In this document: positions 22,401 through 40,549 of the stretch, in pieces | Layout: each line of letters opens with the position of its first letter | How positions within the stretch are numbered: the stretch's first letter is position 1 | NCBI GenBank assembly: GCA_900239685.1 | Contig: OENT01000405.1 | Coordinates: 57,774-121,773, forward strand | Direction: 5' to 3' | Source of the DNA: Rotaria macrura | Lineage: Eukaryota > Rotifera > Eurotatoria > Philodinida > Philodinidae | Length of the DNA stretch: 64,000 bases | Notes under the pieces: generated by a model | The model's database searches: none | What the model was told of the DNA's origin: nothing | Seen by the model: only the letters and a program-made list of their open reading frames with translations | Translations under genes and position numbers: made by a program

Positions 22401-25400
22401 TAAATACTTCGGGATTAATATAATTTAATTTCATTGGACAAATATTCCACTACAAAAATATATGACATAATTTCTCAAGTAAAATTATACCCGTAGACTC
22501 AATAATTCACTGTAATTATACGGAGTAGTACCCTATTGTAAAATTTTTACCTTATTGATCAAATGACTGTTAAGATAAAATAATCTAGAAATGGAAAAGA
22601 AAAATCAAATGACGAAAAATTTACCATTCAAATAAATGAAGAAAAAAGAAAACTAAAAATTCTTTGTAACAAGACGATTATACATGAGTTTCTTTCAAAA
22701 CTACAATATTACTATTCATCTGACTAAACATTATTAGAATCATTTCGAATTTCGAATATCATATAGATCATTCATGTTAGCTATTCAACTGCAATGCTTA
22801 CATACAGAATAATGTGAAGAAGAAGAAAAACAAAAGAAAAAGTATTTGTTAATAAATTCGATCATTGTAAGATACGTATTAAATAATAATAGACGTTTTA
22901 ATAATTAATTTGGAAATAGTTTTTATTCGTAGAATATCGACGAATATTGCACCTTATTGAAGAAGAAGATAGACATAGTATCATCAATTCAAATTAGAGT
23001 GTAATATTATGAATATTAGTAAAAGGAAAAAAAAAAAGGAAATAGACACTTAATGATTTTTGATAGTGATCGTGTCTCTTTTTTTTTTCTTCGCTAACCA
23101 TTAATCATGATTCGACTAGTATTGAGTGATCTATTACTATGCAAGAACAAATATTAATATACGGAGGTGTCACGAGCATAGTGGGAATGAATATGGTGAC
23201 GTTGTCAGTCTTGCAAAACTTGTTGTTGTTCCCAAGCGAAATTGAACGATTTTCTTCATTGTTCTGGCTCATCCGTCGTTACAAAAACGAGTCACTATAC
23301 TAGCGTTAGATAACCGTAGGATAGAGACAATTTTTCATTAATATAAATCAGATGTTTGAATATTCAGTATGACTACTATCTAACAAGAAACCACTTTTAG
23401 ATAAGTTCTGTAAATAAGGATAGAGGAGTTTAGAAACAATAAAAAAAAAAGAAGAAGAGAAAGTCATTTTGATAGTTTTAATTGAAAAATTAAACAAATT
23501 CGAATCAATAGAATATGAGCGAATTTATTTTGAAACGAAAAAATTTTCAATCATCATAAGTCAGTGAATTTTGATTGATAGAAAAGAAAATAAACTGCTG
23601 AGTTTCCGTTTCTTTTCTTCACCGGAAAACAATGATCGACTCCGGAATTTTCGGTTTATACTTAACAATGCCAACTTTTTGTGATTGTCTAGAAAGAGAG
23701 AGAAGAACAATACTCGATTGCTGCAAGTATTCACAGTGTAAAAAGCTTCTAGAACTATGTATAGTAACGAATATTCGCTAAAGTCGAAAGCGATTATCGG
23801 CAACCAATTAAGATCTAAACATATAAGATTAACTGTTTGAAATCTTTCGTATAGAAGCATATCAGTTGTCCTTTCTCTTTTCTATCATATCCAATTGCTC
23901 ATAAAATCGGACAGATCAAATAACAACAAGTCGAACTCTGTGGTCCCTGTGTACTTTTCTATGACATTATTTTTCATTGTATTCCATGTCATTTGAAAAG
24001 AAGTCTTGAAATTCATTTTCATTAGTATCAACTACGTATATATCAACTTTCTGATATTGTTAATCCATCGTAAGATTTACACTGATATTACAGCTGAAGA
24101 TTGTAGGCGTGGATTTGTCTTTCACACACACACACAAAAACAGTGATTTAACTAGAAGTGTGCTCAATATTAGGAATTTATCTGCATAGAAAACAAAAGA
24201 AACGAAATGAAACATGTTGTTTTGTATTGTCTCTTGGTCAAGAAATGTCGGGGCAAGTACTGAAAGTCTTCAAATTTTGTAAGACATTGTTTACTCTACC
24301 CATAAACACGAATGCGCGGACCTCAGGAGTCAAAAAACAAAACACACACACACACAGCTCAATTTATTCTTGTTATAGAAGCGCCTCGCCTTGAGAGATA
24401 TTGCTCAAGGAAAATTTACGAGAGCAAAAAAACAAACAATATGAACATGATCGATTAATTTGCAAAAATCAATGAATTGTCTCATTCAATTTTTCAACGT
24501 ACGATTACGAGAAAGGATATTGTATTCTTGAAATCGATTCGTAATTTTGTTTTCTGGATCAATAAGTACATAGAAGAAAAAATTTGCACTTTCAAAGTCC
24601 ATCGTTTAGCTAAAGTCAGTTCTTGAAAAAGAAAACTAAATGGAAAATAAATGAAGTGAGAAAATAAAGAATAAAACTCGATTAACTTAGCTTTTTTTTA
24701 TTCTGTTATTAAAATCATATATAATTGAACTTGTTCGAGTCAAATTCAAAAATAGCAGTTTAAATTCGAATTAGAAAAATCGTTTCTAACTTCTATATCG
24801 CGAATATTGAAGAAATTGACGATGAGTTTGAATATGTTACATCACCTATTCCATATGGAGTTTGTATAACAACAGACCATACAAGCAAAAAGCATTATTA
24901 CACTTTGATGAATCTAAACAATGTTTAGTTCATCTAGTGTTCAATGTAAACGAAGGATTTCAATTAGTATTTCTATATCCTTTACTAAATGAGATTTCTG
25001 CATGTTATGTACTTTAAGAACAGAGATCCAATTACGATTTACTACAGACTACATAGTAAATTATTCAACTGTCAATGAATGATCTCGACTCGGGGTTTAC
25101 TAAATATACAAAACTTCACGAATTCAATGTTAGGAGAAGAAAAAAAAATACATATTTACACTTTATGAATCGCATTGAATTCGAATTTCAATTGATCGAA
25201 TTGACGCAGTCGATTTAAATTTCATCAAGCAAAGAATCATAGATTCTGCGGTTTCTTCAAGATTAGATGATTCATCAAAAATGCTCAAAAGATAATATTT
25301 TGAAGCTAAAGAATCTTTCTTTTTAATTAATGACGCAAATGATGACAACGAGTTTTATTTTAGAGATAAATATATTCTCCGTCGATTTCTTCTCGCAAAC

Positions 25401-28095
25401 ATATTTTATCATCTGTATCTATAAAAAATTTCTTCAACTACATGTGTAAGTTGAAGTACAAAGATCTCGGTCTAATTTTCGTAAAAACTCACCGATAAAA
25501 TAGATCTTGTATGTTTTTTTTTTCAGAAGAAAAACAATGTGAACAATAAAAAAAAAAATTACAATCATGTGTTAGATTTTTTGTTTAACTTCAGTTTTGA
25601 TTGTTTCGATGAAGAAATAGTGATGTTAATAGGAAAAGTAATGAACTCATTTTTCTCTCTATTTATACTAACAGTCGAACGATGACAATCCTATGATTCT
25701 AGAATATGTCAGCGTTTACCAAGTGATGTCATAGTATCATGATCATGACAAACAAATTTAGAACTAAGTTTATCATGATTTTTATTGTATGAAACTTGTG
25801 GAGTAGTCTCTATTGTATGAGAATGTAGAAGAACTTCATTTTACACCCACACTCTCAACAACGACTTCGAGTGTTACAGTTTGAAATGAACGCATGATAA
25901 CCTTGCGCCTACTTATTTTTCTTTCCCTGAATAGGTCGCTATCACTTACATGATCATGACATACTGTTCGAGTACAAAATACTATTTGTACTAAAACTAA
26001 GTAAGTGAATTCTTCAATACGTTTGATTTCAATTTAAATTTTTCATACAACAATGAAATCTATTTAAAAACATCTTCGGCATGAGATATTTATAGACATA
26101 CACGATAGTAACAACATCTTCTAGAATTACTGTTATTATCAAGTATTAGAATATTAATTTGAGAAAAATTAAAGTATGGATATTGGAAAGAAAATGAAAC
26201 GGCAATACAAATAAAGTCATATAATTCTAATAGATATTCATTGGTCTATTTTTGAATCATTTTATTTTATAACCTATGTTCAACCTGAAGTCAAGATAAA
26301 CATTTGATCAATTGAAATCTCTATGAATATAATTGGCAAAGTCGAACAACGAGTATTTTATATCTATTCACAATAATTGTCATCTATGACATTTTTTTTT
26401 CTTTTTCTAATAGAGTTTCTGGCTTTCTCATGAAAATTAATTAGAAAATTTACTTATTTCAAACCTTTAGAAGATAAATTAGAAGCTAATCATAGAATTG
26501 TCAAAGACCAAACGGAACATATAACAGAAGAGGAGTATAATAGGTTCTATCCATGATAGAAAACGAAGAATGATCTTTACGTTTGTCTCATCATATGATA
26601 GTAATTAATCGACCATCAGCTTCTTTATAATAAAGACGGATGTCAGATACAACTATATATATATATAACAAAAACAGAACTAAACAGTTAAGAATAAAAC
26701 ATATATTTCTATCACTATACATCAGAGTTTCTATATTATCTATCAGAATAGAAAAGGAAACGATAACCTCTTGTTGCATCCCTGAATTTCTTCTGGGGAC
26801 AAGCCAATGTGACCTATTACTTTGTCTATGTCATGCATTTCCAATGATTCTTGCATCAGTCATCATTAAATAGAATTGTTAGCATCATCTGACTTACAGG
26901 CAGCTAAAATAGAAGAAAAAAAGAATCATAGTTTCATTCAATAGTATTGAATAGATTTGTTCGATCAATTGCATCACACGGCAATTATGAATGTCCATGT
27001 AGAGTTTACTCGGATTCTTTCTGATCGTTGATTGGGAAAAGTGATCATAGTTTTTGGTCAATATGTAACACAACGATTAATTTAATGTCAACTATTTTTG
27101 TGCCTTCGTCTGGTCAATATCAGAAGTCTCATTGATAAACATTTTTCATAATAGTTGTATCTAGAATCGTTTCGTGACGAACAGCATCGACAAGAGTCGA
27201 TAATTATACCCCTAAATTGAATCCGTACTAATTTTTCTATCTCTTAATGATGCACCTTGAGAGAACTATATTCATATTAACGATAATTATTTGCTATCAC
27301 TTAAAAGAATATCTCACCGCTGAACAGATTCATTTCATGTATCAATATAAAACTTGTAAGTATGTCAGTTCATGGGTGTAGACTAAAAAGAAGTTCTATC
27401 GATTCGTAAGACAAAATAACAAAAGATTTATATCTAAAGTTTTTTTCGCAGTACCATTTTATCAAAAAACATAGATACGTAAGATTCAATATTTGTCCAA
27501 TAGCTTTAGTAATGTGATCTGTGCGATGTCGGGTTCGACAATTTGCCATCTAGATACGAAAATACGGTTTTTTTAAAGGGGTACAATATCTTTTGTCTTG
27601 TTTTTTGAAGAATCTCTGTGTACATCGTTTTCATGAAATTAACGACGGTTTAATGAATTTTGTTGAGTATTCTACTACAGCTGATCTCAATGTATTTTAA
27701 ACGAGTACTTCGGCTGTATCGATTCGAGACTTTAGAATTTAACATCCGTTGAACAAAGTTTCCCGATATTCTACTAATATGCAGCTTTAGACAAAACAAG
27801 TTTATTGAAAAGAGAAAATAATTGTGGTTATGAATAGAGAATTTTGTACGAAGAAACATCCAGAAGTTTTACAACTTTGACATTCTTCTGCCTAAAACAA
27901 TGGTCCACTTATTAATAGACTGTTTATTATCTGCTGACAATTCTCAACTATTGTTCTTGATTAATGATTGTTAGTTGTTAATTTCAATTGAAATGGTAAC
28001 ATTTATTCGAGATCATTTTCCACAGTGATCTATGTATTTATTTTGTATAGGAAAGAAAACAAATACGGGATACAAAAACATGAAAAATGAAGGAA
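22401..28095. other. Gene desert upstream of FOXO
   Basis: About 5.7 kb of AT-rich DNA in which I recognise no exon, RNA gene or transposon end. Short homopolymer and (CA)n tracts occur (for example ACACACACACAC near 24124 and 24340). Open frames are all under about 100 codons, rich in Phe, Leu, Ile and Ser, and match no family I know. Confidence 0.55.
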
Positions 28096-28661
28096 CTAAC
28101 TCGGCGTTGAATCACTGGGATCTTCTTTTTGTTTATTTCGATTAGTATTCTCCGTCGATGATGATACTTTCATTTCTTGATCCAAACGTTCTTTAGCTCG
28201 ATAAACTTTCGATTGCAAATAAAATGAACCACCCTTTGTTTTATCATTGAGACTAAATAAATGCTCGTACTGTGTTTTTACTTTTTCAATATCATGTAAA
28301 TCATCATCATTGATATTCAGAATTTGCTTCGCTTCCTTAAAAAAAGACAATACATAAGACTTTAAATTCTTTTTATTCGACGATTGCATACTTGAAGACT
28401 TATACCAGTGACACGATCAGCTTGAACAGTTTTAGTTGTTGTTTTACCGCTTTGTTGAGCAGTTTTTGCATCTAAATACAAACGAAAGTACGAGCAAATG
28501 AAATTCATTCGTCAGCTTACATTGAAGTTCTTGACGAAGGGCACGAGTAAAAGCTCGACCGACAACTTGAAATCCTAATATAGCTATTTGAATGATATGT
28601 TTGGCCTTTGAAATTACAAAAATATTATTCATGGAAGTAACATATTCTTTCAACATACCAT
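28096..28661 (-). CDS. PAM16: Mitochondrial import motor subunit PAM16/TIM16 (Magmas)
   Basis: J-like subunit of the presequence translocase-associated motor, which pairs with PAM18/TIM14 at the matrix side of TIM23 and restrains its stimulation of mtHsp70. Four exons (minus): 28661-28659, 28605-28521, 28471-28392, 28335-28096. They join in frame to 135 residues (human 125). The protein reads [27 protein letters not shown], then ITGVSLQ-like [47 protein letters not shown]. These match the family nearly residue for residue. The N-terminal hydrophobic segment is present and the HPD motif is absent, as expected for this degenerate J domain. Exon 1 contains only the ATG before GTATGT. The C-terminal tail is Ser/Thr/Lys-rich. 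Confidence 0.95.
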
Positions 28662-31227
28662 GTGTATGATTTCTGAAAATGATATTCAATTATAATTAAT
28701 CAATGATATAGATTCATACATTGACGGATCAGATATTCATTAGAATCTAAAATGATGTAATGACTTTAACCTATGATCTTTTTAACTATTTAATGAGAAG
28801 AAAACTTAAAAATTGTTCTTATACAATTTAATAGTCGATAACGACGAAATAAACAAGTGTTGAGATGCACTTTAATGATTTGATGAGACATGAGAAAAAA
28901 AGTTTTGTCTTCAAATATCAATCGAATCGAATCCGGAGTTTATTATGCACTGGAAACAAACCAACTTAACATAATCGAAATATACAGATGTCGCACACTG
29001 TCGTACTAGTTGGCTGTCAGAGAAATAGTTATCGTGCAGGCTTCAACATAGCAGTGCATTCGAAATGATGCTTTTGTCTTTTTGACTACTATCCATTTGA
29101 GAATTTCATCCTTGCCTCGAATTACGTTATTTGGAAAAAAAGATAAATATATACGATTACTTTGAATGAGTTACTTCTAATCAAAAACACAATTTTCCTG
29201 AATCGAATTAAAATGCAAACTAAACATTTTTTTTTACAGATGTTTATATCCTGTCTTTCTGTCACTACAAAGATTTGGTTCGAATACCATCGAAGGTTCA
29301 ATTAAAATTGAATGTTGTTTCACTGATATAAAATTAAAAAGAGGAAAAATATCGATGGACCGATTTGACATTTTATGCACATCCGTCCTTTTTTCACCTT
29401 TCACTTCTAGAAAGAAAGACGCTATTTTTCTATTTATTGTTTCTTCATATATCTACAACAATTTAAGAAACTGATTTCTTTTCCTAATGTAGAAACTAAC
29501 ATATGCGGTGTATAGACCATTTGTATATTTTTCATCAATGTATACAAACATTTATACTTAGCATTGTCTTTGAATCAATATTTACTCCTTATAATAGTTG
29601 GTTACTTTTCGTTTAGTCTAATCGGTAAAAGAAAGAGAATTAAAGAGTGTATTTAATATGGATGGTACTGTAGAGCATTGAAAGAAACTAGAACGATCAC
29701 TAAGCATATTGAATCACTTAGATTGAAGAATAAAGATTACAAATGATTTTTCTAGTTTGTTTTTGTTTTCATATAAAATAGGAAAAATGACAGGATTCTT
29801 TGAAACTATAGGTAATATAACGGGTGCTTCAGATGAAATGAACCTCTCAGTATTGTGCAAATATCTCTCTCAAGTTTTAACATATATACTTGATTTTATT
29901 TCCAAAAATTAGCCCGTACAGTTCTCTACGAAACCTGATTAAAAGATGTCTTCCAACGAATAACTATGGAATTATATTCGGTCAACACTACAATGCTCTA
30001 AATTGGCCAACTTTCAAATGCGCCTTTTTGTAAAACTAATTATATCACTTCTTCGAACAAAAAAGCTATGAGATCCTACTATGATGCATGTTTCCTATGT
30101 TTTCAGATGTACTCAAAAAATATATTCGTAGACAATTGTGACGTTCTAATGACCATGTGTTTTAAAAAATGAGTTGAAACGATCGAATTTTAGCGTTATA
30201 CACTTCAAGTGTTGTAGGAAAAACAGTTTACAATATTTTTCTTCAATTTTGTAATAAATCTGACTGTATAATCATTTTTCATTTAGTATAATAGTATTAA
30301 AATTACGATGAACCATAATGGGAGCTTGTCAGAACGCGAATAAAGAAAAAGGTTCTGCTCAGCAGAATTTTATAGTATATCAAAAATGTATTTGCCCAAT
30401 CAACGAGACTTGTCATGTCTTACAAAATGGCTCATTTCAGTCTTTTTATAAGTGATGACAAGATCGGCACAAAATTGTTAACATGAAGAGCAATGCTTTG
30501 AAAGTCGGTCAATTTGGAGCATTGTAATGTTGACCGAATATAATTCCATAGTTATTCATTGGAAGAGCTCTTTCAATCAGGTTTCGTAGAGAACTGTACG
30601 GGCTACCTTTCGGAAACAAAATCAAGTAAAATATGTCAAAGCTTGAGAGAGATATTTGCAGAATACTGACAGACTCATTTCACCTGAAACACCCGTTAGG
30701 CGGAATCCGACATCAGATTTCTTCTCCTGTTGTTCCTAAGACAAACCATGCCAAGATACTAAGAAAAAATCAATAGCTTGACATGAAATTTTTTCTTCAT
30801 CACATGTGCAATTTGTTGATGTGCTCAATGCACTCGATTCTTTTCCTAAAAACCTGTTTGAATTGAATGCAAGGCTCTATCGATGAGAGTAATTGATGGC
30901 AAGAGAAGTATTAGTTTGAGACCCATGATTTTCGTTGCTGTCATTATATTTTGATTTGGTAATGTATTTATTTTTCTTCTTATTTTTCATAGGGTAACAA
31001 TGAATTCACTGTTAAAACTATTTGTTACCTCGTCGTATTTTTTATCTTTCCTTCAACAATAAAAATAACAATAACAAACAAACAAAAAAAAAATGAAATC
31101 GACTTCATTTGCCCTTTTTTTTTTCTAGTTATTTTTGTTTTCGTCATGAAATCTATTTGATTAAATAATTGAATTGATTATCATAACGACGGCAATTATG
31201 ATTGAAATAATGTGATATCGTTGATGA
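28662..31227. other. Interval between PAM16 and ABCE1
   Basis: Contains the PAM16 upstream region, a long-TIR transposon (29820-30696) and the ABCE1 3' flank. The 31050-31140 stretch is A-rich then T-rich and close to the ABCE1 stop, so it probably includes its 3' UTR and poly(A) signals. No other gene is recognisable. Confidence 0.6.
29820..30696. mobile_element. Non-autonomous DNA transposon with ~200-bp inverted ends
   Basis: The left arm (29820-30025) and the right arm (about 30495-30696) are inverted copies. Both begin ACGGGTG[C/T]TTCAGATGAAATGA-like and run through GCCCGTACAGTTCTCTACGA and AACTATGGAATTATATTCGG. A TA dinucleotide flanks each end (29818-29819 and 30697-30698), as for Tc1/mariner-type insertion. 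The arms differ by scattered substitutions and small indels, so the insertion is not recent. The roughly 470-bp core has no transposase frame. Confidence 0.85.
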
Positions 31228-35615
<4,388 letters not shown>

Positions 35616-38600
35616 TTCTTTAATTCAGTTTTTATTTCTCTAAGAGTCGAATAGAAGAGAAATCTAAACGATGACTAAAAGAAATTTCACAAGAAGAAAA
35701 TGTGTACACAATGACGGTATTTACGCAATTCTCCGAGTTCATTAGACTGGTAATGAGAAATTTTGAAATTACAATTCCTCGAGATTCGTTTCAAGAAGTT
35801 AGGGAGACTCGTTTGCAAGTAGAAAGATAATCTTCACGAGAGAATAAGTTTTAAATTTACGGCAGATTTTGCATGTCTATGTAGGATATGCGATGACTAT
35901 GTTTGAGGGAAAAGGATTTTTCTTTGAGATTCATGATTTGTTTTCCAAGCGAAAGATGAGTTTTATCTAGAAAAAAACGACAACAGACAAACTTCAAATT
36001 AACACAAGCGAGTTGGTTTTATGATTTAATCACCCAATGGAAACCATTCATATCTAGATAGATAGAGATGTATGCATGTACCAAAGTACATTTTACTAAG
36101 TTTTTACTAACAGAAAAAAAAACAAATCAACAACAAGAAATTTTATTATTGGTACTTAACCGAAAAAAACAGATGTAGCAGAAACAAAAACTACTATCGT
36201 ACATGAATGACCTCTGTTGAAAGAAAATTCATAAATTGTATAGGAAAGAGCTAGGCGAACGAGCGTAAAAGATGAGATTCATTTTCTCGTTCAAGTAATC
36301 ATATAAATGAAGATTAGAATGATTGGTCCTAATTAGATCACCGATTACAATAATCTTTACAAAAAAAGAATTAATATTTTCAGCAGCTACCGAGAATCAT
36401 AAATCTTATATTCTTTTTTTGTTTAAGAACTATAAATTTGATGTGAGTATGAATCCGTTCGGTTTCAACATTTGATTGGCATTCAGAGTGTGTGAAACAT
36501 TTTTCGGTAATGCCGGTGAAAAATCAAATTCTTTGGTACTTTGAAGCACAGAATTTATACGCACTAGTACTCAAAACCATGTGAATAAGATAGCTTTTCC
36601 TATAATACCAAGAGATATGCAAGACAAATTGAAAGCGTTTTGAAAATCCAACCAAGTTTTCTATGAGTGCAACGAACACACGTTAAATGATTGTCATTTC
36701 TTGATACATGTAGCTGTGAAAGATAGCAATGAAAAGTGGCGATGGCTCGTATCTTTTTCGTACATTGTATCACTATTTCGATTTTCCAGTTGTGCTGCAT
36801 CCCGACACAATTATTTTCTTTTCTCGACATATAGATCAAAAGTTTACGTTTTTCTTTGTGCAATTATTTGAGAAAACGATTATTTTACATATTCATTGAA
36901 ACTTGATAATAAAATTTTACAAGCGCTTTGCAAGACATTTCATTGTCACGCCTATTCGAAAGGATGAAACCTGTTTTGAAATAAATTTTATGTACAGATA
37001 AATGATCTGTCGGTAACATCCAATAGATACGAGTCACTACTCATACTCATGGTGAGAGTGCTCATAGGAATGAATTTTTTTCATGGATGTTTTTCTGTTC
37101 GATCAGCTACTGAAATGAAATTAATATGCATACATGAATTCAAATGAAATCTAGCTTACTTAATCAATCGATCGTAATTTATTCTTAAAATCGATCAAAT
37201 ATTTATCTTCATTAAACTGAAATTAAGTGCGTTATTCAAACATATTGGTGATCAAAGACCAAATCAAATCTTTACCGATTTTAACCAAACATTGTCCTTG
37301 TATTAAATTATTTGGATGAGAGAATTCAGCGAGATAATGGAATATAAAGTGCATTTATTGAAGATAAAAAGAATTTTATGAAAGGGTTATCTTTATTTGA
37401 TTATACTAATATTAGGTATCATTATTGAGATTTTCTCATCGAAATAGTCTAGATTGGTATGGTATTTTTAATCTAAATACACGAAAATTCGGAAAAATCT
37501 TTATCATATGGAAACTGATCATGCACGATTCATAAAAAATCTTATACTATAAAATACCTAATTATACATAGCGTTAAAAGAAATCGATGATAAAATTATA
37601 AATTTTTTAATCAACTGCTCAAGTTCTAAAAAACAAATCTTAATAACATGTTTTGATAAAACAGTCCGCACTCGCGAAAGTAGTCGAAGGTGGAACTTTT
37701 CTTCACCTACTCATCTAATTTCGCCATTGATAAAGAGTGTGTATGCTAGTATGATCGTCAAGGTCTTCCATTGATATACAGACGCATTCGCACCCACACC
37801 ATCGATTGCCAATGATCAGAGTCGCAAACTCGCAGGCACACCAATACCCAGGAGGATCATTCCGACCATGGGATCCGATCGGATGCCTGTCGGATCCGAT
37901 CATGTTTCTATCGGTGTTTCTCTTATCCGACGAAATCCCATCGGATTCCTGGTTGCGATCCGAGATTCGGATCCCTAGTGTTGGATTTGATCGAATCCTA
38001 CTATCGGAATCCGATTGGATTTCATCGTATGATAAAACAGGCCTCCACTATTGGGATTAAATGCTAATTCGTACACAAATAAGAAAATAGGTTTCCTCCG
38101 TCGGATCCATTACTGTTTCTACAACCCGGATTCCCATAAGATTTCATCGGATCGTAGGATCCGATCGGATTCATTCATCTGGGTAGCTACCACACATCCA
38201 CCCTCTTTTGAGATTTTTCTAGTCTTGCTAAGGTCTGCATATGGGGCAAATATCACGTCGAAAGAGAAGTTTCACCTGTGGGTGTTCCCTTGCTAGTGCA
38301 ATATCACCTGATCTTACAAATGCTACTATCTGATTGACTATAGATCATAAAGTCAGACGAAAGATCCTTCAATACCAGATAAGATCGTTGAGAAACTTTC
38401 ATCTCCAAAAGTCTTACATGAATTCGTAATATAAAATCTTCGAAAGATTCCATTTCCTATAATTTAATAATCATATCCTACAATACAATAAGAACTTTCA
38501 AAAATCTTCTATAGCGACTCGGCATGAAATATTTGAAAACATGATTTTTCCTCTAATCTTAGTATCTCATTACTTGAATTCATTTTTTGAATTGGGACAG

Positions 38601-40500
38601 TCTCTAAATTTCATAAAAAAACTCTTATAAAAAAGTGACTGGCTCATAAAATATGATTTCGATCAGAACTGTGCAGTAGCATATGGTGATAAGTAGTGGC
38701 TTTAAATTTAAAGGCATCATAATTATAGAGTCGTAAGAGATTGTTTATTCAGATTGAAACTGATCGTGCAACTATTATTTTGCTTTGTACTATAACAGAT
38801 ATTTCAAGGTATTATGTTTCTTCTTTCAATGTCGTAGAATATAGAAAAACGAACTCATCAATAGGATTTTGCTCGTTTGAAAAATTCTCTCAAAATGCGA
38901 GGTTTCCTTTTTAATATTTTCGAATAATCTCATATTCAATATTAGAGTATCGAATAAAAGTAATTTACCAATTTAAAAATCACTATAAGAAATCTTTTAG
39001 TGATAGAAGAATTGTGTTACATTATCTATTAACTTTAAAATCTTAGTTTATTGAGAATAAAAATGACTTTTATTTGCTTTCAATAGGGATTTTAAATATT
39101 CACTTTATAAAGATCCTCATTTATTTGTATTGTTTGCCATCTATTAAAATTATCCATCTTTTTTGCATCATTTTCAAAGGAAATAAACTTGCAAGACCTC
39201 GAACATTTATTGTGTTTTGTTATGCGATCAAAAATCAAAGTGTTCACACATGACTTCAAATATTAGATGGATCAGATATTTTTCTTCAGCATTATTCTCA
39301 TATTTTGTTTCGTACAGATGGTGAAACTTCAACTAAAAGTTTGCTTCATAATTTCATATATTTTGCAATCGCTCATAGAAAATCAATGAAGCAGTATATT
39401 TGAATCTAAAATATAGTATACTAGTATTTAATGTTGCAGAATAACGAAAATAAACATACAGAAAAAAAGACATTTTAGTTTTTTACGATTTCATTTTGAT
39501 GTTAACTTTTTCAAATATTGAAAGGAATATTTTTAATTCGGTTTATAATAGGCATGCATATTAAACATAGATATTTTAAGTATCAACATTACAGTCCATA
39601 GTCAATATTGCAAGATATCGTGTAAATGTGCCCTCAATAGAAAATATTTCAGCTGCTGTTAATCTTTGAACAATCTTTGACATCTCGAATCATATTGACA
39701 TTGGTTGGATTCAACAAAAGTGGGTTTTTTTTCACTTTTCGTCATTACTCAACATCCATTCCTCCTGTGAATATTTTACTGTTACTATGTACGGTCCTTC
39801 TCCATAAAGTATGACTGTGAAATGAATTATAAAAAACGAAAAGAAAGAGGCAAGACAGACAGTAACTAAGCAAACAGTGTTTCTATACTGTAAAGGTAAA
39901 GAAAAAGTCATTCAAAACAAGCAAGCAAGAAGTGAAGGTCGAAAACAACTTCAAGATCAAAAACTGGGTATTATTGAAAATACTCGGAAGTGCCGTGAGT
40001 AAATTATTTGGAAGCTTTCAGATATAAGAGAAACTGTTTAGAATGTATATAGTTATAGTGTCAAGATGCTGCGAGTATTGATAATGATTGTTACCAACAT
40101 GTCTTTGGCAAACATGATTTAGTTAACTTAAACCGATTGATTCATCGCAGTGTGCCAATTATAGGTCGCATTAATTCAGTAAATGTCAGTTGCTCCTTAT
40201 TTGTTTATGTATATTCATTCGATTACAATTTTATCATGCGTTCTACATTTAAAAGTCAGTGTCTGCTTCTCGCTTGTCTCTAACTCTATCATTAGATTTT
40301 AGGTGCTGAAGAGATGAGAAGTAACCAAAACCACAAAAACTTTGTCGCCAAATTAATCAGTCCACATATAATTACAACAATTGAATATATGTATAGTAGT
40401 AAAATTTGCGTTTGAATAAGAGCAACAGTGTAAAAGTTTCTTGCTGGAAACCAAATGTATAATTGAATGTTAGACTCTATAAGTTTGAGATCACTACTTC
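35616..40500. other. Gene desert upstream of ABCE1
   Basis: About 4.9 kb of AT-rich DNA including the ABCE1 promoter. The one compositional break is 37850-38180, a GC-richer patch built of repeated GGATCCGAT/ATCGGATCC words (listed separately). No exon, transposon end or RNA gene is recognisable elsewhere. Confidence 0.55.
37850..38180. repeat. ATCGGATCC-word island
   Basis: Many overlapping copies and variants of the palindromic word ATCGGATCCGAT occur in both orientations (for example GGGATCCGATCGGATGC at 37870 and TAGGATCCGATCGGATTC at 38155). GC content is well above the flanks. Similar words appear at 4290-4375 and 56710-56910. Open frames across it on either strand are by-products of the repeat. 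Confidence 0.6.
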
Positions 40501-40549
40501 ATGTTAAAGAATAAAATCATCTGCCCTCAGTGAGATCCATGAGAGAAAG

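Noticed and set aside
21051..22403. Several 60-120-codon frames upstream of FOXO
   Set aside because: Explained by pyrimidine and purine runs; no family resemblance on either strand.
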